From Gigaspora margarita (taxonomy: Eukaryota > Glomeromycota > Glomeromycetes > Diversisporales > Gigasporaceae): 64,000 bases of DNA. Below the pieces are notes generated by a model. The model worked only from the letters and a program-made list of their open reading frames with translations. It was not told the origin of the DNA and did no database searches. Both the position numbers and the translations under genes were made by a program. Location: NCBI GenBank assembly GCA_009809945.1, contig WTPW01000696.1:160673-224672 (forward strand), read 5' to 3'. Shown here one piece after another: positions 32,465-43,740 of the stretch. Position 1 is the first letter of the stretch, and each line of letters starts with the position of its first letter.

Positions 32465-34107
32465 GAAATTTAGATATGGAATATGTACACATTGTAATGA
32501 AGATAACACTTGGGAAGCATGGTGTCTATCATGCGACCCTGATATAGCAACAAGGTGGACAAGTAGAAATAAGAATATTGACGATTGCATGAAAACGTTC
32601 CAACTTAGAATCTTGATATATGAAAATGCGATTGAATGGATTCCATTTGATCGATTATCAGAAGTTAAAGAAATTGGTAAAGGAGGATTTGGCTCTGTAT
32701 ATTCAGCAACCTGGTTGGATGGCATACGAAAAGTTGAAACAATTAAGGACGGTGATCACAATATTTACAAAAAAGCACGTGAACCATCCAGCATCGTTGC
32801 ATTCAAAACATTGACCAGTTCCGAGGAAAACAATTTTGATTTTTTAAAAGAAGTAAGTTAATTTAAATTTATTAATTTTCTAATTTATTAAATTATTAAA
32901 CTAATTCATTGTCTAAAACTTTAAGTTCAAAAGTCTTATGACATGTAAATTTTATTATAATAAGCTTGCAATATATGGCATAACTCAAAACACAAAAACA
33001 AAAGAATACTTGATTGTATTTCAGCACGCTAATAATGGAAGTCTTAATAAATATTTAAGAAAAAATTTTTGCAATCTTACATGGCAGACTAAACTACAAA
33101 TACTTAATGATATTTCAATTGACTTAGCTAATATTCATGAAGCACAATACATTCATGCTGATTTTCACAGTGGCAACATTTTACAAGACCAGAAATCTTA
33201 TGTCGCAGATCTAGGATTATCTAGAAAAAAAGAAGAAAGTGCTTTAAAAGGAGATATTTATGGAGTTATGCCATATGTTGCACCAGAAATTTTATCAGGC
33301 GAGCAGCAGTTTACACAAAAAGCAGATATTTATGGGTTTGGAGTTATTATGACAGAAATGACAAGTGGACAAAGACCTTTTGATGGTCACGAATTCGATA
33401 CAAAACTGGCAGTCAAGATTTTGCAAGGATTGCGACCAGAGTTTGCAACTGGAACTCCTAAATGCTATATTGAATTGGCTGAAAAATGTATGAATCCTGA
33501 TCCACAAGAACGGCCTAGTGCGTGGGATGTTTATAGAACAATAAGTGGTTGGTTTGATATGATGAAAATTAAAGATTGGCTTGAAAAGATAGCTGGTTCA
33601 AATGATAATGAAATTAAAGATTTACTTAAGAAGATAGCTAGTTTAAACGATAATGAATTTAAAAATTTGCTTGATAAGATAGACGATAATAGAATTAAAA
33701 ACTGGCTTAAGAAATTAGCCCATTCAAACGATAATGAAATTAAAGATTGGCATGTGAAGTTAGCTATTTCAAACAATTTTAATGAAATTAAAGATTTATT
33801 TGAAAAGATAACCTGTAATGAAATTGTAAAGCAATTCATAGATGCGGATAAAGTTATTAAATCATTGCTGATACCAAAGCATTCTGATGAAATGTACACT
33901 AGCAAAATTATTAGCACAAAATTAATTTCAAAGGCGATTATGGGTATTTATTTTCAACTAATATATTAAAATTATATTAATTTATTTATTTTAATTTATT
34001 AAAATTATTATTTATTTAATTCGTCTCAAGCTCAAGCAGTTTCTGCTCAAATAAATATTGATATTACTGAAAACTTCAGTATGTATACAACTAATAAATT
34101 TGTTTAA
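32465..34107 (+). CDS. Protein kinase with N-terminal CX2CX9CX2C motif
   Basis: Exons 32465-32852 and 32926-33943 (intron GTAAGT to TTTAAG), then probably 34031-34107; without the last splice the frame stops at 33967-33969. The first exon enters in phase 2 after ATATAG; an in-frame TAA just upstream excludes read-through, so the true N-terminus lies upstream in other exons. Order of parts: CTHCNEDNTWEAWCLSC (zinc-ribbon-like); IEWIPFDRL; glycine loop GKGGFGSVYSATW (about 32673); SIVAFKTL with the ATP-binding Lys; HADFHSGNIL (catalytic Asp, Arg absent, so a non-RD kinase); ADLGLS in place of DFG; YVAPEIL; DIYGFGVIMTEM; ERPSAWDV. C-terminal to the domain are about five 17-residue repeats (SNDNEIKDWLEKIA), probably coiled, then EMYTSKIISTKLISKA. 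All catalytic residues are present, so activity is likely. The family is a very large tyrosine-kinase-like expansion in arbuscular mycorrhizal fungi. Confidence 0.88.
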
Positions 34108-34419
34108 TAATTTTGTAAATAGTAATAATTTAATTTGTATCTTTAATTAGGCTGAAAGGTATTGCGAATATGGTACAGTATTAAAAGCCCGGCCAGAACC
34201 AGTTTAAAATCTAAAACCGAATTGGGCGGAATTTAAGCCGAATTTAAATAGAATTATGTATAATTATCATAATAAACTGAATTTAATGCCAGTTTATCAA
34301 AATTTTACAAAAGAATTATATTACTAAAACCGGTTGCTATTGAAATCGGGTCACTACCCGTTAGATTATATTATATTAAATAAATTAAAAGGCTACCCGT
34401 GACTGTAATTTTTTTTATT
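34108..34419. other. Non-coding sequence downstream of the kinase
   Basis: Contains GC-richer islands (AAGCCCGGCCAGAACCAG; ATCGGGTCACTACCCG) that look like fragments of a repeat, without boundaries I can fix. Confidence 0.35.
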
Positions 34420-34623
34420 GTCCGGAGCAAAGCGAAGGACTTATATTTCTATGTGCTTTGATGACTGAAATTCTGATTTTGATGCATTCATAATAGAAAT
34501 ATCAAAACCGTAGTTTCGGCATTTTCCATCTGTAATGCCTCTGAAAAATGCGATCTGTGACATGCGTACGTGACCAGATTTTTCAGGGCTTATATAATAA
34601 AATTATCATTATGAGCTCCGGAC
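34420..34623. mobile_element. Short element with GTCCGGAGC ends
   Basis: GTCCGGAGC (34420-34428) is inverted as GCTCCGGAC (34615-34623); the left end also forms a small hairpin (GTCC, GGAGCAAAGCGAA, GGAC). Non-coding. Classification uncertain. Confidence 0.5.
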
Positions 34624-34776
34624 TTATACCGGTTTCCGGTTCCTAGTCTATTTTATTATTAGTAATGATGCAAACATTTTTTAAGGTAGTCATTATCCAC
34701 GGCATTACAGCTATGATGTGAGGTCGTACTACTTTTAGATCACATTGCCATTGTGGTGGTAAAATAGTATGCCGAG

Positions 34777-35130
34777 CAGGGATATAAAAATTTTTCGAAA
34801 GAAATTTTTGCCCCAAATCGAAATTTATCAAAATTTTTTTAAATTTTTTTCTATATGAATTTAATCATGTGACATAAAATAATTGGCCTTTGATTGTACT
34901 TCTTATAAAAGAGATGAGCAAAAAAAAATTGGTCATGTAATTGCAATTCAAAATAGTTAAAACGAATGACTTCCAAAAAATGACTGTGTAACATCTTTTT
35001 AATTCCAGCTGGGATCACATGGGTATGGCTAACTCAATGTTAATTCTGGCCAAAATCGAAATAAATCGAAATATTTGGCTAAATCGATCAAATTTTTGTT
35101 AAGAATCAAAATAATATTTCCATGTCCCTG
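34777..35130. mobile_element. hAT-type MITE, 354 bp
   Basis: CAGGGATATAAAAAT and ATTTCCATGTCCCTG are inverted ends, flanked by the exact 8-bp duplication ATGCCGAG (34769-34776 and 35131-35138). Interior non-coding with CAAATCGAAAT motifs near both ends. Confidence 0.9.
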
Positions 35131-35306
35131 ATGCCGAGTACCCTAGCCATGGCAAAAAAACAGTTTGGGTCACGTGCTGTAAATCACTGATTAAGCCAAT
35201 CAGAATAGGTGTAAATATTATACCAATTCTAATCTGCCTCTGAACCCTGATTTTACCAGTAAATTGTTTGTTTTTTTTTGTTAGTAAGCGTTGATTTCAG
35301 AGCTAT

Positions 35307-35589
35307 TAGGTTCTGCAATTTGATTTGATCTTCAAATATTTGAATCAAAATTTGATCAAATTAAATTCAAATTTGACTATATTTGATTTGATCAAATTCA
35401 AATCTGGCCAAATTTGATTTGATTTGACAAATATTTGATTTGATTTGAAAATTACTATTAAAAATTCAAATTCAAATCAAATTCAAATCCAAATATTTGA
35501 ATCAAATCAAATTCAAATTAGAGTTAATTTGATTTAATCAAATTCAAATTGATCCAATATTTGATTTGATTTGAATTTGAAGAACCCTA
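35307..35589. mobile_element. TTCAAAT-palindrome MITE, copy 2 (hAT-type)
   Basis: Begins TAGGTTCTGCAATTTGATTT and ends TTTGAAGAACCCTA, flanked by the exact 8-bp duplication AGAGCTAT (35299-35306 and 35590-35597). Same family as 11791-12044. Confidence 0.92.
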
Positions 35590-35609
35590 AGAGCTATATA
35601 CAAAGGTCA

Positions 35610-36440
35610 AGTAAACACTAACTTCAAAGTCAAGTAATATTAATGTTAATATTAACTTTGATATTAAAGGTTTGGTGCTTATTTTGCATTTTTTTTTAGT
35701 GCTTTTTTTTGTCATCCTAGTGCTTCTCTTATCATTTTTTGGAGCTTTTCTGACATTCTTTGGCACTTCTTTCATTGTTCTTTTGGTGCTTCTTTAATGT
35801 TTTGATGCTTTTTCTGCATTTTTTTAATGCTTTTTTTTGTTGTTGTCTTAGGACTTTTTTTGTTATTTTGTTTAGAGCTTTTCTGCCATTTTTTGATGCT
35901 TTTTTTATTGTTATTTTGGTGTTTCTTTAACGTTTTGGTGCTTTTTCAGCATTTTTTAGTGCTTTTTTTCATTATTATTTTAGTGCTTCTTTCATTATTT
36001 TTTTTGGAACTTTTTTTAATGTTCTTTGGTACTTTTTTCATTGTTATTTTAGTGCTTTTTTAATGTTTTAGTGCTTTTTTTGTATTTTTTTTTAGTGCTT
36101 ATTTTTTATTGTTGTCTTAGTGCTTCTTTCATCACTTTTTTTAATGTTTTTTGATGCTTCTTTCATTGTTATTTTGGTGCCTATTTAATTATTTTTTGCA
36201 CTTATTTTGTTGTTTGTTTGGTACTTTTTGTTGTTGCTATGTTTTTCATCACTTTGAGTATTTTATTGTCACTTTGATTTTATGTATGAATGTTAGTATT
36301 AACATTTATATAATGTTAAAATTAATGTTAATACTAACATTTGTATTAATGTTAATACAAATGTTAGTATTAACAAGATTATTATCTATGCTAACATTAA
36401 TGCTAATGTTCATATTAACATTAATATGAACTTTTTTAAT
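35610..36440. repeat. T-rich minisatellite flanked by TTAATGTTAATA palindromes
   Basis: 35690-36250 consists of degenerate units around AGTGCTTTTTTTGTTGTTAT with a period of roughly 25-60 bp. TAATATTAATGTTAATATTAA at about 35635 and an inverted, longer TTAATGTTAATACTAACATT tract at 36290-36430 bracket it, so the whole may be one element. The hydrophobic open frames here are products of the T-rich repeat. Confidence 0.6.
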
Positions 36441-36485
36441 ATAAACTTTCATAGTATTAATATTTATTAAATCATTGATTGCAAT

Positions 36486-36660
36486 ACCATATATTTCCAA
36501 AAATGAGCTACTCCAAAAATAAGCTACCCTCTTGGTTTTGACCAAAAAAACCTAAAAACTTGTTTCATCTAAAAATAAGCTACCTTACTTTTTTCGAACC
36601 AAAACAATAATAAAATTTTTTGTTCTGAAAATAAGCTACCCCCTTTTGTCATTGCTCAAA
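36486..36660. mobile_element. Partial TA-type MITE (AATAAGCTACC family)
   Basis: Left end CCATATATTTCCAAAAATGA after TA, then three copies of AATAAGCTACC. No matching right end is found. Confidence 0.5.
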
Positions 36661-36921
36661 TATCCGTAAATTTTAAATAAAAAAACAGATAATGGGTTAT
36701 ATTAGTGCATATATACAATAGTGGGAATAATCAATTATTTTATTTCCAGCATTGCATATATATGCATACTTACACCCTGAAAACTATCCATTACTCCCAT
36801 AAAATATCTATCTTCCCATACCCTTCTACCCGAAAAGAACCATTTTCCCACCTATACACATATTATCTACCAATCTAATTCTCACCCACCTATAAAAAAT
36901 CTATAAAAAAATAAATAAATA
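36661..36921. other. Non-coding spacer
   Basis: Contains GCATATATACAATAGTGGGA (relatives near 8355 and 58180) and an ACCC-rich stretch. No gene. Confidence 0.35.
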
Positions 36922-37139
36922 CAGTATTCCTCCCATATAATAACCCAGTTTGTCTAGCACTTTTTGGTGATTCTATAGAGGGTGATTGAATAGAATTACT
37001 TCTATATAATCACATAATATACAATAATACATATAATGTAATTTTAAAAAGGTAAATAATATAGTTACTATTAAATCAAACTTAAACTCAGTAATGAGTT
37101 TAGTCTAGATCCAGTTTAAAGTTAGCAGAATAGTTTGAG

Positions 37140-38570
37140 TCTAAATATATTATATGTATTTTTTGGTGCTAAAAAAGTTTACTTAATGCATAAAGTTAGA
37201 ATTAATTAGTATTATAAGATTTTATAGAATTTTATTAATAAAATTCTATAAAATCTTATAATTCACAAATTTTTATCAACTAATTCTAACTTAATACACT
37301 AAGTAAACTTGTTCAGTGCCTAAAAATACATTAAATTAGCAAGATTGTTTTTATTTTACTTGAAATTTGGAGGAAAGATGCATAATTTTGGATTTGTGAT
37401 CAAAAAAAATCAAATTTAAGAATCTTTTCTCCAAATTTTAAGTAAAATAAAAACAACTTTGCCAATTTAATGTATTTTTAGGTGCTGAACAAGTTTACTT
37501 AATGCATGAAGTTAGAATTAATTAATAAAATTTTGATAATCATGAATATTTGTAGAATTTTATTAATAAAATTCTATAAAATCTTATGATTCTCAACATT
37601 TTACTAATTAATTCTAACTTAATGCACCAAGTAAACTTTTTTAGCATCTAAAAATATATTAAATTGGCAAAGTTGTCTTTATTTTACTTGAAATTTGGAA
37701 AAAAGATACATGATTTTGATTTTTGATCAAAAAGGTCAAATTTAAGCATTTTTTCTCCAAATTTTAAGTAAAATAAAAACAACTTTGCTGATTTAATATA
37801 TTTTTAGATGCTGAACAAGTTTACTTAATGCATAAAGTTAGAATTAATTAATAAAATTATGGTAATCATGAAGATTTTGTAGAATTTTATTAATAAAATT
37901 TTACAAAATCTTCATGATTACTAAAACTTTATTAATTAATTCTAACTTTATGCATTAAGTAAACTTGTTCAGCATCTAAAAATATATTAAATTGGCAAAG
38001 TTGTTTTTATTTTGCTTGAAATTTGGAGGAAATATGCATAATTTTGGATTTTTGATCAAAAAAGTCAAATTTTAGCATCTTTCCTTCAAATTTCAAGTAA
38101 AATAAAGACAACTCTGTCAATTTAATGTATTTTTAGGTGCTGAACAAGTTTATTTAATGCATAAAGTTAGAATTATTTAGTAAAATATTGGGATTCATAA
38201 GATTTTATAGAATTTTATTAATAAAATTCTACAAAATCTTCATGAATGCCAAAATTTTATTAATTAATTCTAACTTTATGCATTAAGTAAACTTGTTCAA
38301 CACCTAAAAAAATACATTAAATTGGCAAAGTTGTTTTTATTTTACTTGAAATTTGAAGAAAAAAAAGCTAAAATTTGACTTTTTTAATCAAAAAAATCAA
38401 AATTATGCATCTTTTCTCCAAATATAAAAAACAACTTTGCTGATTTAATATATTTTTAGATGCTGAACAAGTTTATTTAGTGCAAAAAGTTATAATAAAT
38501 TAGTAATATTTTTGGGAATTATAAGATTTTGTAGACTTTTATTAATAAAAAATTCTATAAATTAAAAAAA
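37140..38570. repeat. Tandem array of about 325-bp double-palindrome units
   Basis: GTTTACTTAATGCATAAAGT recurs at about 37167, 37490, 37817, 38140 and 38467. Each unit contains two hairpins: one around TTTTATTAATAAAATTCTA and one around the ATTTTACTTGAAATTTGGAG/CTCCAAATTTTAAGTAAAAT pair. Four full units and one partial. Confidence 0.88.
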
Positions 38571-38776
38571 ATTATTATTTGTAGTTAATCAATCACAATT
38601 ATGCATTTACAGCCAATTAAAAAATTGTGATTATAGAGAAGTATTTTTTTAATAAATTAGTTATAAATATTTAAAAAATATAATAGTGATTATACTATTA
38701 ATGTAATTATATGGGTATGGGTCAATAGAAAAGGGTCAAATTTTTCTAAGTAAAAGTTTTCTTAACTTTAAGCTTA

Positions 38777-38994
38777 CCGTATCCTATCATGAATAAGCAC
38801 CCCCTTTTTTGAAATTTCAAATTCAACGTTCTTGATAACTATCTTATTAAACTTAATAAAAATTTTTTTATTTAAATTTTATAGATCTATAAAATTTAAA
38901 TAAAAAAATTTTTATTAAGTTTGATAAGATAGTTATCAAGAACATTGAGTTTGAAATTTCAAAAAAGGGGGTGCTTATTCATGATAGAATACGG
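38777..38994. mobile_element. TA-flanked palindromic MITE, intact 218-bp copy
   Basis: CCGTATCCTATCATGAATAA to TTATTCATGATAGAATACGG, nearly one perfect palindrome about 38885. TA at 38775-38776 and 38995-38996. The unoccupied site with one TA is present at 3598-3610. Confidence 0.95.
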
Positions 38995-39177
38995 TAAATA
39001 TCTTAACAACTATCTTGATAAATTTAATAATTTTTTTTATTTTAATTCTATATAATTTCAAGATTAAAATAAAAAAAAATTTAGCAAATTTGATTAAATA
39101 GTTGTCAAGATATTTTAATTTAAAAATTAAAAAAATTTTACTAAAAACAATTTGTCCCTTTTCTATTGACTCACCCC

Positions 39178-40183
39178 TAGTGTTGTTAGTTGAAATATGC
39201 TATTTAGTCAAAAATTTAGACACTTTGGTGTCTAAATATATTTTGACATAGCATTATTTTTGTCAAAATGTCAAAATCCTAAATTTGACTAAATGTCTAA
39301 ATATTTGACTAAATAGATATTATATGACTAAATATCTAAATAAATAATATTATCTAACAAACTCATATGATCATGAAAAAATTTCTTGTTATTTTTTTCA
39401 TGTGTTATGTCGTAATCATGCTTATTAAAATTAAAACTTAGCGAGCGACTCCTTACCAATCATGATCATAAATTGCCAGATAACTTGAATACAGTAATTT
39501 GACAAATGATTGGCTACACGTGCCACTCTGCAGCACGTACTCATTTGCCAAATTACCGTTATTCAATAATTTTTGCCCAATAATATATACTTATACAGTC
39601 TAACCTCCCAAAACTGATACGTAGATAAACTTTATATCAGTTTTCAATGCTTATTGGCGTATAAATTTTTATTTCAAGTTAAATGTTTTTTTTTTTTCAA
39701 AGATATATATTATAATTGGCTTTTTGTTTTTAAATTATTTGAGCGATAAAAATAACATTGTATTTACATGACTAAATATTTGCTTTATTGAATTCATCTA
39801 TAAAGTGATATTTTAATTTAAATTTTATTGTATTTAAAAGCTTAATATTGTAATTATTACATATGATAAATAATCAGGTAAAAATTTTTTTTAAATCTAA
39901 TTATATAGAAAATAGATTTTTTAAAGACTAAATTCAATAAATTAAGATAGTAAATAAAAGTATATATCATATAAGATAAATTAACACATATTTCATATAT
40001 TGCACAACTTATAAGCACAAGATATAATACTTATTTATTAATTAGCTAATTTAGACATTTTGACACTATTTAGAATTTCGACATAACTTTAGTATTTCGA
40101 CATTACTTTAGAATTTCGACATGCTAAATGTCAAAAGTCGAAATATTTCTACAAGCTTAAAATAATTTCGGCTAACAACACTA
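39178..40183. mobile_element. hAT-type non-autonomous element, 1006 bp
   Basis: TAGTGTTGTTAGTTGAAAT and ATTTCGGCTAACAACACTA are inverted ends, flanked by the exact 8-bp duplication CTCACCCC (39170-39177 and 40184-40191). Subterminal repeats TTAGACATTTTGAC and AATTTCGACAT recur near both ends. No transposase. Confidence 0.93.
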
Positions 40184-40340
40184 CTCACCCCATATAAAGG
40201 TATTTTTAATATAAAAAAAAATGACTGTACAAAATTATGTGATTATATAGAGTTTGTAATTATATAGGAGGTGATTGTATAGGAGGAAGACTGTAAATAA
40301 ATAAAATAAATAAATAAACAAATAAAGAACAAACAAAATA

Positions 40341-41706
40341 CTGTATTTCTCTGAAAATAAGCACCCCTTTTTGGTTATAAGGTTGTTATTTTTGGGTACT
40401 TCAGTAAAATAAAAATACCTTTACAAAAAACAATGTACTTGTATATAAAATTGACTGTAATAACTACATGACTGTTTGTCATGATTTCTTTTGTCACGAT
40501 AATCATTTAACTATCATCTTTTGCATTATCTCTATTATCTCTCGTGACCAAGATTGTGATCAAACTTGCTAGAAATAGATGATCATTACACATTAACTTT
40601 AAAATCTTGTAAGAAAAAAAAAAAAAAAAAAAAAAAAAAAAGAAGTCCGTTTAACAATGCAAAAATGGACCAAGCCACTCAAACACCAAACAAAAGAAAT
40701 AACTCTAAGCCAAGCCAGAGAATCATTCTCAAACCAGATCAAGGAAATGTTCTTAGGCCAAGTCAATAAAATATTTCCAAGCAGCACCAGTGAAACTGCT
40801 GCATGAAATCTTCACCATGCTAATATAGGTGATATATGCATTTGGGTTAAGAATTCATAGGAAGAAATTTCTAACAAAATAATTGTAGAATCTTAAAATT
40901 TCAGATGATTCAAGTGAATCAGATTCTGATTTAGAAATTATTGATTTTGCAATACCAACAATGATGATAATATCGAGAAGGATAAAAATAATGAATTCAT
41001 TCATTATACAAAATTCTGCTGAAATTGGAAGTTCTACTCAATAAATAATCTTGAATATTGCTATCAAACTGGAGTAGAAATCGACGATGGTGATAAAAGT
41101 GATAAATGCGATAATGTTGATAGTAATGGCTATATTAATGATGATTATAATTTCGATGATGCATAATTAAGGTAATGCATAATTAAGGTAATTTGGTGAT
41201 TGAAACTTTTATTTTAATAATGTACATATTGTGATAATAGTTATATAGAGTGATATAGATTTTTACAATTGCACGATTAATTGAATTAACTATTCAGATT
41301 CGAAGTAAAGCTGTTGGGGCTATGAAACAAAAGATAAAAAAATGCTATTAGAAAAAAAAAATATGGTTAAAAAAAAAGGAAATGATAGTTACCAGTACTT
41401 TATTGAGTGGATTATAGCTTAGAATATAAAAAAAATTCTTAAAAGTAATTCAAATTTTTTTTGTTTAATCTGATTCTTAATTGCACAACTTAATAAAAAT
41501 AAAGTCTCCCTGTGGTAGTGTTAGCTTTGAAATATCTGTTGTACGCGCTTAAAATAACTTATATTTAATTATTTATATACATTGATATAAGTATGTATTA
41601 ATAAAATTTGTAGTTTTCTATTTTGCTTTGGGGTGCTTATTTTTGGATATATATGAATTGCAGGAGTGCTTATTTTTGGAAGGTGCTTATTTTCGGAGAA
41701 ATACGG
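40341..41706 (+). mobile_element. TA-type element, 1.37 kb, possibly with coding relic
   Basis: CTGTATTTCTCTGAAAATAA and TTATTTTCGGAGAAATACGG are inverted ends; TA precedes the left end, while the right junction is disturbed by the next element. Unlike its relatives it holds non-palindromic, codon-like sequence on the + strand (about 40660-41170), including acidic stretches (DDSSESDSDLEI; DDGDKSDKCDNVDSNG) broken by stops. This resembles the acidic tail of pogo/Tc1-type transposases, but no catalytic motif is seen. A long A run is at about 40611-40641. Confidence 0.55.
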
Positions 41707-42108
41707 TGCAGGACATCTAAAGGCAGAAATCACATGACTTGTTCCATTTTCAAAAATTTATAATCAAATTTGATGTTTTTTTGAAATCCTGCATTTTGAT
41801 TGGTTAAAAATTAATTTTTAAAATTAATTTTTAAAATTAATTTTAAAAATATTTTAAAATTAACCAATATCAGTGAGCCAAAACACGTGACTTGTCCTAT
41901 TTTGAGGTAATTTTTTCCATATCATATAAAAATAGCACACTTTTAAACACATATATATTAAAATTTTATAATAAGTTTTAAAAAATTAGAGCCGCTAAGT
42001 TGTAGTAAATTAGTTAAACTACAAAATAGCGGCCCATTTTTTTTGATATTCTTTTTATATTAAATGCTATTAGCTTTTAAAGTTTGTGAAGACTTTAGGT
42101 GTCCCGCA
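41704..42108. mobile_element. Foldback element with GTGCAGGACA ends
   Basis: GTGCAGGACATCTAAAG at the left and CTTTAGGTGTCCCGCAC at the right are inverted with two mismatches. It abuts or interrupts the right end of the previous element, whose ACGGTA reappears after it at 42113. Non-coding. Confidence 0.7.
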
Positions 42109-42406
42109 CTATACGGTATTTAAAAATTAAGTTAAATAAAAAAAATAATTAAATAAAAAAAATTAATTTTAAATTAAAATTTAAAGAAAACCATTATTTA
42201 AGAAAAAATAATTTAAAAAAAAATATTATTTCATTACTAGTAACACATGATTATGTTTGACCAATAAGATTTTTAATTTATTTAATTTATTTTACTTTTT
42301 AATTAAAATACTCTTATCCTAATAAAAAAAAAAAACTATTTACGCTCACTCTAATACTAACTATCAGGCTCTTCAACAAAAAAAAAATATTTGCACTCAC
42401 CCTAAC
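42109..42406. other. AT-rich spacer
   Basis: AAAATTAA-type low complexity followed by CTCACCCTAACC-type repeats at 42345-42406. No gene. Confidence 0.4.
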
Positions 42407-42550
42407 CAGTGTTGGCCAATATGGACATTTGGACATATTAAAAATTATATGAACAAATATGAACATAGTAATTTATGGACATGAACATATAGATTTGGAT
42501 ATAGTCCAAATTTTTTAAAAAATATGAACATATACCAAGTGCCAACACTG
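42407..42550. mobile_element. hAT-type MITE, 144 bp
   Basis: CAGTGTTGGCCAATATG and CATATACCAAGTGCCAACACTG are inverted ends. The flanking 8 bp are ACCCTAAC (42399-42406) and ACTCTAAC (42551-42558), a target duplication with one later change. Confidence 0.85.
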
Positions 42551-42558
42551 ACTCTAAC

Positions 42559-43353
42559 CCTAACTATCAGACCCTTACTCTAACAAAAAAAAAAACTATT
42601 CATATACATCCTAACCCTATTTATCAGATATCGACTTATATTATCCAAACCAACTTTTATACTATCTATTAATACACATAATACCAACATGTTCGTATAA
42701 ACCTCAATTATGTCCAGTTTTTACAATTAAAATGCCCATTATGACTCTAATGATGAACAAAGCACCAAAGTAGTAAGACCAACGATCCGAACTACAAAAA
42801 GACATAAAATAAGATAAGCAAGTTATCATTAAAGAAAAAAGGTTATACATAGAATAAAAAAATATTTCAAAGAAAAACTATAAACTTGCCTAAACTAAGA
42901 TCTGAAAACACCATTAGCAAAAAAGATACCATTACTAAAATGCTGAATTGAATATTACCAACAGTAGAGAAAAGGTACTAAATAGCAACACCAACGATAA
43001 TACCAGAGACAAAAAAGGAGGTTGGCTAAGCAGAGCAAGTTTTGATTGTCTACATGTTAAGGTAGTACAATATTGATTACATGCATAGGTAACAATTCTT
43101 TGTTCATCAAAGTCATAAAAAGTGAGGCGGTTTTACTTTTTTTTTTAAAAAAAAAATTTTTTGGAGGTTTTTCTTTATTTTTAATAGCATAAAGTAAAAA
43201 AGGCTATTTTTTTTTTTTTTTTTTAAAAGAACCATTTTTTTTTTCTCTTTTAAATATAAACAAAAAGAACAAAATTATTACCCTTATAACAAGCATTTCT
43301 GACTATAATGAGTCTAATATTAATAGGATATGCTTTCTTTTTTTTAATATAAC
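42559..43353. other. Non-coding sequence upstream of the MULE relic
   Basis: Mixed AT-rich sequence with poly-A and poly-T runs (43139-43250). May include the terminal region of the MULE, whose inverted repeats I could not identify. Confidence 0.4.
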
Positions 43354-43740
43354 AAATTTGTTTGAAGTACTAAATAAAGAGTTCAATAACAATTTGTGGC
43401 CTTTGGTCTCAAATATCTGGACTCAATTCAGTTCAAATAAGCTTCAAAATGGTGATTTTTGGAAAATTTATGTTTGCCATTTTATAAAGCATCGAAACTC
43501 AAGTACATGGCAAGATAATGTTTTGGATAATAAATGAAGAAAAACTAAAGTTCGACCAGCTGGTATTTGTGAAGCAAAGATTAAAGTAATCTGGTTTGCC
43601 TCTTCTAGAATAGTTCAGATTGAATGATTTAAAGATTCACCAAACTATGCATATACATTGGATCAAAGCAATATACTTAAATATTCAGACACTATTCAGT
43701 TCTTAGTTACAAATGAAGTAGTAAAAAATTATTCCTTAGA

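Larger units (their letters stand above)
38713..40200. mobile_element. Second copy of the GGGACAAAT MITE, with two insertions
   Basis: Outer parts 38713-38776, 38995-39177 and 40184-40200 align with 3541-3790. A TA-type MITE sits at 38777-38994 and a hAT-type element at 39178-40183. Confidence 0.85.
36922..40293. mobile_element. 3.4-kb TA-flanked composite element
   Basis: CAGTATTCCTCCCATATAAT at the left and ATTGTATAGGAGGAAGACTG at the right are inverted and flanked by TA. Subterminal GTGATTRTATAG motifs repeat near both ends. Contents: a tandem array (37140-38570) and a MITE (38713-40200) that carries two further insertions. No coding sequence. Confidence 0.75.

Noticed and set aside
35827..36429. 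Hydrophobic Phe/Leu-rich frames suggestive of membrane proteins (also 8974-9162, 57686-57871)
   Set aside because: They arise from T-rich repetitive sequence or the antisense of another frame and have no domain features.
40566..40769. Lys-rich frame across a long A run
   Set aside because: Built on an A homopolymer with no conserved features; at best part of a decayed element.
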